This document shows, piece after piece, positions 18,076-27,530 of a DNA stretch of 64,000 nucleotides. This DNA comes from Desulfosporosinus sp. GTDB lineage: Bacteria; Bacillota; Desulfitobacteriia; Desulfitobacteriales; Desulfitobacteriaceae. The stretch spans positions 38,257-102,256 of the forward strand of contig JARLHV010000008.1 of the NCBI GenBank assembly GCA_031292055.1, written 5' to 3'. The first letter of the stretch is position 1. Each line of letters starts with the position of its first letter. The notes below the pieces were generated by a model, which searched no databases, was not told the origin of the DNA, and worked only from the letters and a program-made list of their open reading frames with translations. The translations under genes were made by a program, and so were the position numbers.

Positions 18076-18939
18076 CTACCAGCCACGAGTTTTGGCACGA
18101 GCTGGATTCTCTGTGCCACGCCCATGTAACTGCCTTAGAGTTAAATCAAAATCCGGATTCTTTTTTAACAACGCTCCCAAGAATGGTATCTCCTGAGAAA
18201 TCTTCTCCGGTTCGATACCACCGAGCGTTAAAGCTTGTATCCAATCCAGAAGTTCACTGGTACTAGGTTTCTTCTGTAAGCCTGAGATGCTGCGCAACCA
18301 ATAGAACGATTTTAAAGCTTCCGCCAGTAAGTTTTCTTCTAATTCAGGAAAATGGACATGAACAATATCTTCCATCATCGCTTGGTCAGGAAAGTCGATA
18401 TAATGAAAAACACAACGTCGCAAAAAGGCATCAGGTAGTTCTTTTTCGGCGTTGCTTGTGATGATTACAATGGGTCGATGTTTCGTTGTGATGGTTTCTC
18501 CTGTTTCTGGTATATAAAAATTCATGACATCTAATTCCCAGAGCAGATCATTAGGGAACTCCAAATCGGCCTTATCAATTTCATCAATCAAGAGGACAAC
18601 CCGTTCGGTTGATTCAAAGGCTTCTCCTAGTTTGCCTAATTTAATATACTTATTGATGTTGGAAACATTCTGATCTCCAAATTGACTGTCGTAGAGACGC
18701 TGAACAGTGTCATAAACGTAGAGGCCATCCTGGGCTTTGGTGGTGGATTTAATGTTCCAGATAATTAAGCGGAGGCCAAGAGAACGAGCAATGCTTTCAG
18801 CTAAAACTGTTTTGCCTGTGCCGGGTTCTCCCTTGATTAAAAGTGGTCTTTTTAAGGCAACGGAGATATTAACACTGTTGCGGAGATCATTTGAGACGAT
18901 ATAATCCTCAGTTCCTTGATACGTTAAATGATCGGTCAT
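18076..18939 (-). CDS. MoxR-type AAA ATPase
   Basis: RPLLIKGEPGTGKTVLAESIARSLG (Walker A), VVLLIDEIDKADLEFPNDLLWELD (Walker B), IVIITSNAEKELPDAFLRRCVFHYIDFP. Confidence 0.93.
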   Translation of the reverse strand: MTDHLTYQGTEDYIVSNDLRNSVNISVALKRPLLIKGEPGTGKTVLAESIARSLGLRLIIWNIKSTTKAQDGLYVYDTVQRLYDSQFGDQNVSNINKYIKLGKLGEAFESTERVVLLIDEIDKADLEFPNDLLWELDVMNFYIPETGETITTKHRPIVIITSNAEKELPDAFLRRCVFHYIDFPDQAMMEDIVHVHFPELEENLLAEALKSFYWLRSISGLQKKPSTSELLDWIQALTLGGIEPEKISQEIPFLGALLKKNPDFDLTLRQLHGRGTENPARAKTRGW

Positions 18940-19383
18940 TCTGAAGTGTCCTCCTCCTCGTTATTGAAGTTAGTTTGACTGTATTATAATACCACTTCTT
19001 GTCGAAAGTTTGCTAATTTTCGTAAAGGGGTTGTTGGGCTGGGGGAATAAATATAACGACTCCAATGGCTATACTAGAAGATTGACCGGAGGAAATCTTC
19101 CGCTGGTGGACTGTTTGGTATTTTTTGTCTTTCATGGGAGCACTGGGGTTTGACCTCGAAAAGAGCTTGGGCTTATGGTCTATTTTGGAATTGTACTTAA
19201 TTTGGAGGAATTAGGCCTATTGACGGGAGGAAGCTCAACCGATATTATTAACGATAAGCGCTTTAGTAATAGGTCGATTTAGAGGCTGATTTGAGGTTTG
19301 CTCCTACTTTTCTAGGAGCTATGCATCAAAATAAGCAAGAGATCAAAGCGTTCCCGGCTCACATGAAAGGTATGGTTAGCTTC

Positions 19384-20568
19384 ATGAGCAAGATTAGGGT
19401 CATGATTGTCGATGACATCCAAGATACTCGAGAAAGTGTGCGACGTCTCTTGGAATTCGAAGATGATATTGAGGTTGTCAGCGATGCGGGGGATGGCTCT
19501 GAGGCACTTTCCATAGCAGAAAAAATCAAACCGGACATTGTTTTAATGGACATCAATATGCCAGAAATGAATGGCCTACGAACCACTGAACTGATGAGAG
19601 AACGCGTGCCAGAAGCCGATATTATTATTATGTCGGTGCAAGGGGAACCAGATTACATACGTCGAGCTATGCTGGCAGGAGCAAGGGATTACATCGTCAA
19701 ACCATTCAGCGGGGAAGAGCTGGTTAATGCCATTGTGCGAGTTTTCACGACGAGAAAACCTCAGACTGTGGTTCCCCAACAAGTATCTTTGCGAAAAAAC
19801 AAAACCATCACTTTTTTCAGTACCAAAGGTGGAGTCGGAAAAACGGTCATTGCCACGAATGTGGCGGTCGCTTTAGCCAAGAAAAGCTCCTTAAAAGTTT
19901 TATTCTTGGATTTGGATTTGCAATTTGGGGATGGGGCGGTTTTTTTAAATGCTATTCCCAAGCGGACTATCGCCGATATCGCTCAAGGCGGACCGTTAAG
20001 AGATGAAGAAATCAAAGCCTGTATCACTGTCCATGAGTCGGGAATGGATTTCCTTGCTTCTCCCATGCGGCCAGAACATGCGGAAATGGTTCACATCGAG
20101 GCGGTACAGCACATTATAGCTTATGCTAAGAAAACCTATGATTTCGTAATTATAGATACGCAAAATCGCTTTGAAGACATGTCTCTTTTGGCACTGGATG
20201 AGGCTGATGAAATTTGGCTGGTGGTTTCAATGGATTTGCCCACCATTAAAAATTCCAAATTGTGTCTTGAGTTGATGACCCACCTCGGTTTTTTTAATAA
20301 GGTAAAGATTGTTCTCAACCGCTCCGGAGCAGATGTCGGGTTAGAAGACCGTGATATCCAGGAAACATTAGGACTGCCCACTTCCTTCAAAATACCGAGC
20401 GACGGAAAGGCGGTGATCGGAGCCCTAAACTCAGGCAAACCATTTGTTACGGAATACCCTCATAGCAAAGCCAGTGAAGGGATATTGAAAATAGTCGAGA
20501 CTCTCACAGGGTTAAAAGAGGAGACTGGCCGTCGTAGGTCTAAATTTAAACTATTCGGCAGAAAATAG
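19384..20568 (+). CDS. CpaE/TadZ-like pilus ATPase with N-terminal receiver domain, copy 1
   Basis: REC domain MSKIRVMIVDDIQDTRESVRRLL...VLMDINMPEMNG...VKPFSGEEL fused to a deviant-Walker MinD/CpaE domain FFSTKGGVGKTVIATNVAVAL. Start taken at ATG 19384. Confidence 0.88.
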   Translation: MSKIRVMIVDDIQDTRESVRRLLEFEDDIEVVSDAGDGSEALSIAEKIKPDIVLMDINMPEMNGLRTTELMRERVPEADIIIMSVQGEPDYIRRAMLAGARDYIVKPFSGEELVNAIVRVFTTRKPQTVVPQQVSLRKNKTITFFSTKGGVGKTVIATNVAVALAKKSSLKVLFLDLDLQFGDGAVFLNAIPKRTIADIAQGGPLRDEEIKACITVHESGMDFLASPMRPEHAEMVHIEAVQHIIAYAKKTYDFVIIDTQNRFEDMSLLALDEADEIWLVVSMDLPTIKNSKLCLELMTHLGFFNKVKIVLNRSGADVGLEDRDIQETLGLPTSFKIPSDGKAVIGALNSGKPFVTEYPHSKASEGILKIVETLTGLKEETGRRRSKFKLFGRK

Positions 20569-20793
20569 GTTTTGCTTATTGAATTTTGGATGGGAGGATT
20601 ATGCCTTTTATTTAATCCGTTTACCGTAAGCAAAATAAAGACAATTCTCTAAAGCTGGTTTAGATGTTATCTGGATAATGATAGTATGGTAGGTCATTAT
20701 GAACTAAGATAATTGTTATCATCATAACTAATTTTTTAATATCTCTCTTGGAGTTCGATTGAATATGAGTTATATAAAAAGGAGGAATTTATT

Positions 20794-20952
20794 ATGTCCA
20801 AAATAAAATCGTTTTTTATGGATGAATCGGGTCAAGCAATGACTGAGTACGGGTTAATTATTGCCCTAGTTGCTGTTGCGGTAGTGGGTGTTATTGTGGC
20901 CATGAGTGGTAAACTTAGTGGATTATTTAATGCCGTCACAAATGATTTGTAA
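20794..20952 (+). CDS. flp: Flp/Fap-type major pilin (52 aa), absent from the supplied ORF track
   Basis: MSKIKSFFMDESGQAMTEYGLIIALVAVAVVGVIVAMSGKLSGLFNAVTNDL; strong AAAAAGGAGG RBS; immediately followed by the prepilin peptidase. Confidence 0.93.
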   Translation: MSKIKSFFMDESGQAMTEYGLIIALVAVAVVGVIVAMSGKLSGLFNAVTNDL

Positions 20953-20955
20953 TTA

Positions 20956-21357
20956 ATGCCGATTAAAGCGCTCCTCATCACGTTGGCACTCATCACCATT
21001 TGGACAGATGGCCGCCAACATAAAATCTACAACAAAGTTTTACTGCCCTATTTTTTAGTAGCGTTGCTGATTCAGCCAATCATCAGTTTGGAGGGGGCCG
21101 CACTTGGGTTCCTGTTCCTCTTGTTACCCTATCTTTTCGGGGGAATCGGAGCAGGGGATGTAAAGTTACTGGCGGTTTATGGTGCACTCTTGGGGCCGCA
21201 TTTAATTATTACGGCGTTTTTTTATGGGGCTATTATAGGTGGAGTAGTTGCTTGGTATAAAAGATTTAAGAAAGAAAAAACACTGGCTTATGGGATCCCT
21301 TTGAGCTTAGGAGCGATGCTAACCTTAGCTTTTCCTATAACAGTATTAAGGTTTTAG
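20956..21357 (+). CDS. Prepilin peptidase, A24 family (CpaA/TadV-like)
   Basis: TIWTDGRQHKIYNKVLLPYF...GGIGAGDVKLLAVYGALLGP (GxGDxK). Confidence 0.92.
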   Translation: MPIKALLITLALITIWTDGRQHKIYNKVLLPYFLVALLIQPIISLEGAALGFLFLLLPYLFGGIGAGDVKLLAVYGALLGPHLIITAFFYGAIIGGVVAWYKRFKKEKTLAYGIPLSLGAMLTLAFPITVLRF

Positions 21358-21428
21358 GGAGCTGGAGTGAATTTTTAGGGCCTAGTGGAGAAAGATACAA
21401 TCCACTTTCGTGTGAAGATTGAGAACAT

Positions 21429-21557
21429 GTGAAAAATTTACGAAATGAGTCAGGGCAAGCTTTGGTCGAAATGGCCCTGGTCTTGCCCATTTTATTACTG
21501 CTTTTATTCGGTATTGTAGAGAGGTCTATGAGCGGGTTTACGGAAGAGGTGCCATGA
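21429..21557 (+). pseudogene. Truncated TadE-like pseudopilin (42 aa)
   Basis: GTG-initiated VKNLRNESGQALVEMALVLPILLLLLFGIVERSMSGFTEEVP*: intact TadE N-terminal signature, then an abrupt end. Confidence 0.7.
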
Positions 21558-21558
21558 T

Positions 21559-22182
21559 ATGCCGCGCAAATTATATCTCAGCTTGGCTTTGTTTTTCGGC
21601 ATACTAACAGCTGGCATGCTGTACCAGTACTTAGGGCAACTTCAAAAACCCCACCTTGTTGCCATGAAACCACTGGTGATCGCCAAGGTAAATCTAAAAG
21701 CGTATGAAATTCTAATCCCCGCCGAATTTGATATTGTCCAAGTTCCAGAGCAAAGTTATCCCACTGGTGGATTTACAAGTATACAACCTATTATTGGGCA
21801 AACATTAAGGATTGAAATACCGTTAGGAACCCCAATTCTAGCCCCAATGCTGGCTAAAAATTGGATAGCTTTAGGCAGTAGGGCTATGGCGATCCCTGCT
21901 AATTTAACCAATAGTGTAGGGTACACCTTGAAACAAGGGGATTTCGTGGATATAATAGCAGCCTCCAACAGTGCTACGGCTATAATAGCTCAGGATATTC
22001 CAATTATTGGACAATCAAACGATGCGTCCAATAAAGCTCAGGCCTATATCATTCAAGTAACTCCTGAACAGTCCTTAGACATTACGCAGGCTGAACAAAA
22101 GGGGGCAGTCCAACTTGTTCTTAGAGGGGTTGGAGATATTGGGGCGTTCCCTGTTGAGATGAAGGGCGTTGCTGGATTGTGA
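21559..22182 (+). CDS. cpaB: Flp pilus assembly protein CpaB/RcpC-like (SAF domain)
   Basis: LVIAKVNLKAYEILIPAEFDIVQVPEQSYPTGGFTSIQPIIGQTLRIEIPLGTPILAPMLA; position in the tad locus. Confidence 0.85.
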   Translation: MPRKLYLSLALFFGILTAGMLYQYLGQLQKPHLVAMKPLVIAKVNLKAYEILIPAEFDIVQVPEQSYPTGGFTSIQPIIGQTLRIEIPLGTPILAPMLAKNWIALGSRAMAIPANLTNSVGYTLKQGDFVDIIAASNSATAIIAQDIPIIGQSNDASNKAQAYIIQVTPEQSLDITQAEQKGAVQLVLRGVGDIGAFPVEMKGVAGL

Positions 22183-23390
22183 AGAAGATCCAAGTCATCA
22201 TCGTTGATGACTGTCAAGATACCAGAGAAACGCTCGGCCGTCTTTTGACATTCGAAGAGAACATTGAGATTATTGGCTATGCTGAAAAAGGGTCTGAAGC
22301 GCTGGCCATGGCGGAAAAGTTGCAACCCGATGTTGTTGTGATGAATATTAATATTAAGATTAAGATGCCTGAAATGGATGGCATACGGGCAACTGAGCTG
22401 ATGAGAGAACGTGTGCCCGAGGCGAATGTCATTATCATGTCAAGGCATGAAGAGGTGGACTATTTACGCCGAGCTATGTTGGCCGGGGCGAGGGATTATA
22501 TGGTCAAGCCCTTTAGTGGGGGAGATCTGGCTGAGGCTATTGTGAGGGTTTACACGCCCAAGAAACTTCGCGTTGCATCCTCCCGAGAAGTCTTGATCGA
22601 AAAAAATAAAACCATCACTTTTTTTAGCACTAAAGGTGGGGTCGGAAAAACAGTTATAGCCACGAATGTGGCAGTTGCCTTAGCCCAGAAGCCCTCCTTA
22701 AAAGTTTTACTCTTGGATTTAGATTTACAATTTGGGGATGGGGCGGTTTTTTTAAATGCTATTCCCCAGCGGACCATCGCCGATATTGACTATAGCGGAT
22801 CGTTAAACGATGAAGACATTAAAGCATGCATTACTTTCCATGAGTCGGGACTTGATTTTTTAGCTGGATCTATGCGGCCGGAACAGGCAGAACTGGTGCA
22901 CATCGAGGCTGTAAAACAGATTATAGCCTATGCCAAGAAAACCTATGATTTTGTGATTATAGATACTCAAAATCAATTTGAAGATATGTCGCTTTTGGCC
23001 TTAGATGAGGCCAACGAAATTTGGCTAGTTGTTTCGATGGATTTGCCTACTATAAAAAATTCCAAACTGTGTCTAGAATTGATGACCCAACTTGGATTTG
23101 TTAATAAAGTTAAACTCGTTCTCAACCGTGCTGGGGCAGATGTAGGGTTAGTAGACCGTGATATTCAGGAAACTTTAGGAATGTCCAGTTCCTTTAAAAT
23201 ACCCAGTGATGGTAAGGCGGTGATTGGGGCTCTTAATTCTGGAAAACCATTTATCACGGCATTTCCTCAAAGCAAAGCTAGTGAAGGGATTATGAAGATT
23301 ATCGAGACTCTCACAGGTATAAAACAGGAACATGTTCTCCATAAGTCTTGGTTTAAGAAGTTTTGGTATAAAATCTGGCGTAGAAAGTAG
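22179..23390 (+). CDS. CpaE/TadZ-like pilus ATPase with degenerate N-terminal receiver, copy 2
   Basis: Paralog of 19384-20568. KKIQVIIVDDCQDTRETLGRLL but VVVMNINIKIKMPEMDG at the phospho-acceptor site; Walker region FFSTKGGVGKTVIATNVAVAL. Confidence 0.88.
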   Translation: MKKIQVIIVDDCQDTRETLGRLLTFEENIEIIGYAEKGSEALAMAEKLQPDVVVMNINIKIKMPEMDGIRATELMRERVPEANVIIMSRHEEVDYLRRAMLAGARDYMVKPFSGGDLAEAIVRVYTPKKLRVASSREVLIEKNKTITFFSTKGGVGKTVIATNVAVALAQKPSLKVLLLDLDLQFGDGAVFLNAIPQRTIADIDYSGSLNDEDIKACITFHESGLDFLAGSMRPEQAELVHIEAVKQIIAYAKKTYDFVIIDTQNQFEDMSLLALDEANEIWLVVSMDLPTIKNSKLCLELMTQLGFVNKVKLVLNRAGADVGLVDRDIQETLGMSSSFKIPSDGKAVIGALNSGKPFITAFPQSKASEGIMKIIETLTGIKQEHVLHKSWFKKFWYKIWRRK

Positions 23391-23400
23391 GGGTTTGCTT

Positions 23401-24690
23401 ATGTCGCTTTTGCAACGTTTAGAAAAACAAAAAGAGGATACTAGCGTTGGAAGTCCATTTGCGAAATCAGTGAAAATCGATCCTTGGCAAACCTTAAAAA
23501 ATAAAATTCATAATAATGTTATCAGGAGTTTGGATAAATTACCAGCGGGTGGGGTAACATCTGAGATGCTCCTGCCTTTCTTACAGAAAGAGCTTAACGA
23601 ATCCCAAGAGACGATTCCCAGGGCCGAGCGAGAGCGGATTATGCAGGAAATAACGGATGAAATCTTAGGGTTCGGGCCGATTACCTCGTTACTCCTCGAT
23701 GAATCTGTGAGTGAGATCATGGTGAATGGCCCTTATCAGGTTTACGTGGAACGTAAAGGAAAACTCGAATTAACCCCGATAACCTTTGCGGATAACGACC
23801 ATGTCCTGCATATCATCGAAAAAATTGTCGCTCCGCTCGGGCGTAGGATTGATGAGAGTTCGCCCCTCGTGGATGCTCGTTTAAAAGATGGTTCGCGGGT
23901 TAACGCCATTATTCCGCCCCTCGCCTTGAATGGACCGACTCTCACGATCCGTAAGTTTGCCAAAGAACCTTTCCAAGTCGATGATTTAATTCGCTTTGGG
24001 ACACTAACCTCTAACATGGCTTTATTTCTCGAGGCGTGTGTTACAGCAAGAATCAATATTGTTGTTTCGGGAGGCACTGGCTCTGGTAAAACAACTACCT
24101 TGGGGATATTGTCCGCCTATATTCCGGCAGATGAGCGGATTATAACAATTGAAGATGCGGCTGAATTGCAACTCCGTCAAAGTCATGTCATCTCCTTAGA
24201 AACAAGACCTTCGAATGCGGAAGGAAAAGGCCAAATCAGTATACGAGACTTAGTCATTAATGCTCTACGAATGCGTCCGGAACGGATTATTGTCGGTGAA
24301 GTTCGAGGAGGGGAGGCTTTGGATATGCTGCAAGCTATGAATACAGGTCATGATGGTTCACTAACAACTGGTCACGCCAATACCCCCAGGGACATGCTTG
24401 CACGGCTAGAGACTATGGTTTTAATGGCAGGTATGGATTTGCCCGCGAGAGCGATTCGAGAACAAATTGCAAGTGCCATTGATTTAATTGTTCAACAAAG
24501 TCGGTTGCGAGATGGGAGTCGTCGGGTTACCCATATTACCGAAGTCTTGGGATTGGAAGGAGATGTTATAACAACTCAGGATATTTTTCGGTTTGAACAT
24601 GGGAGTTTCCGACCTACAGGGATTCGGCCACATCTCTATGAGCGTTTAATCTCCGCTGGGCAGGAGTTAGGTGCTGGGATCTTTGGATAA
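23401..24690 (+). CDS. cpaF: Tad secretion ATPase CpaF/TadA
   Basis: [57 protein letters not shown]...[33 protein letters not shown]. Confidence 0.96.
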   Translation: MSLLQRLEKQKEDTSVGSPFAKSVKIDPWQTLKNKIHNNVIRSLDKLPAGGVTSEMLLPFLQKELNESQETIPRAERERIMQEITDEILGFGPITSLLLDESVSEIMVNGPYQVYVERKGKLELTPITFADNDHVLHIIEKIVAPLGRRIDESSPLVDARLKDGSRVNAIIPPLALNGPTLTIRKFAKEPFQVDDLIRFGTLTSNMALFLEACVTARINIVVSGGTGSGKTTTLGILSAYIPADERIITIEDAAELQLRQSHVISLETRPSNAEGKGQISIRDLVINALRMRPERIIVGEVRGGEALDMLQAMNTGHDGSLTTGHANTPRDMLARLETMVLMAGMDLPARAIREQIASAIDLIVQQSRLRDGSRRVTHITEVLGLEGDVITTQDIFRFEHGSFRPTGIRPHLYERLISAGQELGAGIFG

Positions 24691-25606
24691 GCTGATTAGT
24701 CTATTTGCATGTATAACTGTTGTGATAACAATTCTCTCTTTTCAACCACGGCACAAGTCCATTGCCCAACGGCTTCATAAATTCACATCATGGCAACCAC
24801 AGTTAAAAGAGATACCGCGCGGGAGCTCTCTGGAAATTTTAGCCAGTTTTATCCCCGATGGATGGGGGAAATCACGCGACATCGATCTGATCAGAACAAA
24901 CATCCCACTTAACGGGAATGAATTTTTAGTGTTTCAGATAGTTATCGCCAGTACATTAGGTAGTTTAGGGTTATTCCTTATGCACAAAATACTAGTGGCA
25001 GTAGTTTTGTTTATTCTCGCTTGGCTAATGCCCTTAGCCTATCTAAGCCATGCTAAAAACCAACAATTGAAACTTTTTAATAGTCAACTAGCAGATGCTT
25101 TGAATTTAATGGCCAACGCTATTCGCTCAGGATTTAGCTTTTTACAGGCTATGGATATGGCGAGTCGAGAGATGCCTGCACCACTTTCTGCAGATTGGGG
25201 AAGTGCACTTAAAGAAATGCAATTGGGTGTTACGATTGAGCGGGCTTTAGAAAACTTGACCGCGCGGGTGGGGAGTGCGGACTTGGATTTAATGGTCACG
25301 GCTATTCTTATTCAGCGGCAAGTCGGTGGGAATTTATCTGAGGTTTTGAGTAATATACACAATACTATCAAGGACAGACTTCGAATCCAAAAGGAAATTC
25401 AAACTTTGACAGCACAAGGGCGCATTTCTGGATACTTGATTGCGGGTCTCCCTTTTTTCATTGCTCTAATGCTTTTGTTTATTAACCCGAATTATTTAGA
25501 AGTGTTGATTTCCAAGCCTATAGGATGGGAGATGATCGGTGGTGGGTTGGTATCCCAGACAATAGGGTTTGTGATCATCCGTAGAATCGTCAACATAAAG
25601 GTTTAG
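24671..25606 (+). CDS. tadB: Tad pilus inner-membrane protein TadB-like (T2SSF)
   Basis: LADALNLMANAIRSGFSFLQAMDMASREMPAPLSADWGSALKEMQLGVTIERALENLTARVGSADLDLMVTAILIQRQVGGNLSEVLSNI. Confidence 0.9.
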   Translation: MLGSLDKLISLFACITVVITILSFQPRHKSIAQRLHKFTSWQPQLKEIPRGSSLEILASFIPDGWGKSRDIDLIRTNIPLNGNEFLVFQIVIASTLGSLGLFLMHKILVAVVLFILAWLMPLAYLSHAKNQQLKLFNSQLADALNLMANAIRSGFSFLQAMDMASREMPAPLSADWGSALKEMQLGVTIERALENLTARVGSADLDLMVTAILIQRQVGGNLSEVLSNIHNTIKDRLRIQKEIQTLTAQGRISGYLIAGLPFFIALMLLFINPNYLEVLISKPIGWEMIGGGLVSQTIGFVIIRRIVNIKV

Positions 25607-25677
25607 CAAGCTAATACACTCAATTAATTTAAAATTTTAGTAAAATAGTATGATTAACTTCAGTGGGAGGATTAACG

Positions 25678-26040
25678 GTGTCCAACCTAAAAAAAGAGAA
25701 TGGTCAGTCCTTAGTTGAATTTGCGCTGATATTACCCATTCTTCTTCTCTTGGTTTTCAGCATAATCGACTTTGGAATGCTCTTTTATACCAAGAATCAA
25801 TTGGAAACAATTAGCTATAACGCAGCCCGCACGATTAGTCTGGGCGATACATATACACTACCTTCAGGGGTCATAGGGGTCAGTGTGAATTATACGCCTA
25901 GTAGTCCTTACACAGCTGGGCAACAAGTAACAGTCACTGCAAATGAAGACTACACGGCACTTACACCAATTCTTCAAATACTCTTTAACTCTAATGTTGT
26001 TCATTTAAAGAACACGACATACATTGTGATTGAGGTGTAA
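25678..26040 (+). CDS. TadE-like pseudopilin, intact
   Basis: KKENGQSLVEFALILPILLLLVFSIIDFGMLFYTKNQLETISYNAARTIS. Confidence 0.88.
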   Translation: MSNLKKENGQSLVEFALILPILLLLVFSIIDFGMLFYTKNQLETISYNAARTISLGDTYTLPSGVIGVSVNYTPSSPYTAGQQVTVTANEDYTALTPILQILFNSNVVHLKNTTYIVIEV

Positions 26041-26165
26041 CTACCAGTGCTTATTATGGCCGATTACATTGTTTAAATATAAAGCGTAACCTAAGGAATA
26101 TTTCATGATGTTTGAATAAATTGACTTATTATTTTCGGTTAAAGTTTAAAGGAGGTAGATTGCTT

Positions 26166-27518
26166 ATGATCAGAAAACCAATGCAAAAAGATAGTGGCCA
26201 GGTTTTGGTCATTGTAACTCTGCTCTTGGTTGTTCTCTTGGGCATATCTGCCGCAGCTATTGATAGTGGCATGGATATGATTACGGTCAATCACCTGCAA
26301 AATGTGTCCAACGCCTCGGCCTTAGCTGGTGCAACTGAAATTGCACTAGCTCAAAGTAAAGGTGCCACAGAAGCCAATGCCGAAGCGGCAGCCAAAACCA
26401 CAATACAAGGTGTCTTGGATGCCAATGCCATACCTTCATCATATTTGGTAGCAACTGAAACAAATCCAGATCCAAACATTACCAGCACCTTAGTGCAAGT
26501 CTCACTAACGGCACCACACTTCTCTTTTCTAGGTCGCGTTCTGGGCTTATCAGGTGCCTTTATGACCCAATCTGCTAAAGCGTTGGTTCCTTCATCCTCT
26601 GGATCTGGTGGTTCTGGTGGTGGGGTATCCCCATTCAACTATGCTATTTTTTCTGATCAACCACTAACTTTAACTAGTGCTGCTTACATAACAGGGGGAG
26701 TGCATTGTAATAGCACGGTATCGTTGAACTTTAGCGGATCATCTGGTAGCTATATTACTGGCGGAATCGAAGATATTGGAGGAGCCTATTGGAACGGAAA
26801 TGCTTTAGGAGGTAATCCGGTTTATCCGAGTTGGATGAATACATCGAATTCAGGCGCTATTTATGCAGCCAATACGGGCACATTCAACAATAATGCACCA
26901 TTTATACCCATCGCAGGCACACCAGATCCAACTACACTCGCTGATGCTTTGAATAAGCAAGCAGATGCTAAAACACCACAAACACATGTGATCACAAAAG
27001 ATAATTGGAAGTCTACCTTACATCCTAATTATTTGGATAGTCCTTACATAGGGTATCAATGGACATTTGATGGTAGTACTTTTATTGTGAGTGGGAGTTA
27101 TCCAAAATTACAAAATGGGCCATGGTACTTCGAAGGTAATCTTCAAAATACTTGTGGAGGTACTTTTACTGTCGATGGGGCTGTAGTGGCAACTGGTCAA
27201 ATCCAGCTTGGCGGTACTCAGCTTCTTTCTACAGGATCAAGCGGTTTCGCTTTTTATTCTTTATCGGTGGGTTCAGAACAAAACCCAAGTATTTCTACAA
27301 GTATGTCTAATGGACCTACCAGTAAAGCAACAGGAACATTTTATGCTCCATATGGGAATATTAGTTTGACTGGTGGTAATCCCATTATAACTGGTTCAGT
27401 CATTGGAAAAAAAGTTACTGCTACAAATGGCCTTACCGTAACCTATGATCCAAACAATGTATCTAACCAGTTATTAACAGGTACGGGGGCGTCATCTCGT
27501 GCTAATCTTACGAAGTAA
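26166..27518 (+). CDS. TadG-like pilus-associated protein with long repetitive extracellular region
   Basis: MQKDSGQVLVIVTLLLVVLLGISAAAIDSGMDMITVNHLQNVSNASALAGATEIAL, then a Gly/Ser/Thr-rich region resembling polymer-forming beta-solenoid segments. Confidence 0.8.
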   Translation: MIRKPMQKDSGQVLVIVTLLLVVLLGISAAAIDSGMDMITVNHLQNVSNASALAGATEIALAQSKGATEANAEAAAKTTIQGVLDANAIPSSYLVATETNPDPNITSTLVQVSLTAPHFSFLGRVLGLSGAFMTQSAKALVPSSSGSGGSGGGVSPFNYAIFSDQPLTLTSAAYITGGVHCNSTVSLNFSGSSGSYITGGIEDIGGAYWNGNALGGNPVYPSWMNTSNSGAIYAANTGTFNNNAPFIPIAGTPDPTTLADALNKQADAKTPQTHVITKDNWKSTLHPNYLDSPYIGYQWTFDGSTFIVSGSYPKLQNGPWYFEGNLQNTCGGTFTVDGAVVATGQIQLGGTQLLSTGSSGFAFYSLSVGSEQNPSISTSMSNGPTSKATGTFYAPYGNISLTGGNPIITGSVIGKKVTATNGLTVTYDPNNVSNQLLTGTGASSRANLTK

Positions 27519-27530
27519 GGTGATGGATTT

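Noticed and set aside
18960-19380. Possible riboswitch (e.g. c-di-GMP) upstream of the tad locus
   Set aside because: I looked for GEMM-type conserved blocks and saw only a short GCTCCTA...TAGGAGC hairpin (19300-19319); insufficient support.
23401-24690. CpaF as a conjugation (VirB11) ATPase of an integrative element
   Set aside because: Surrounded by flp, cpaB, cpaE, tadB, tadC and tadE; no relaxase, coupling protein or integrase in the window.
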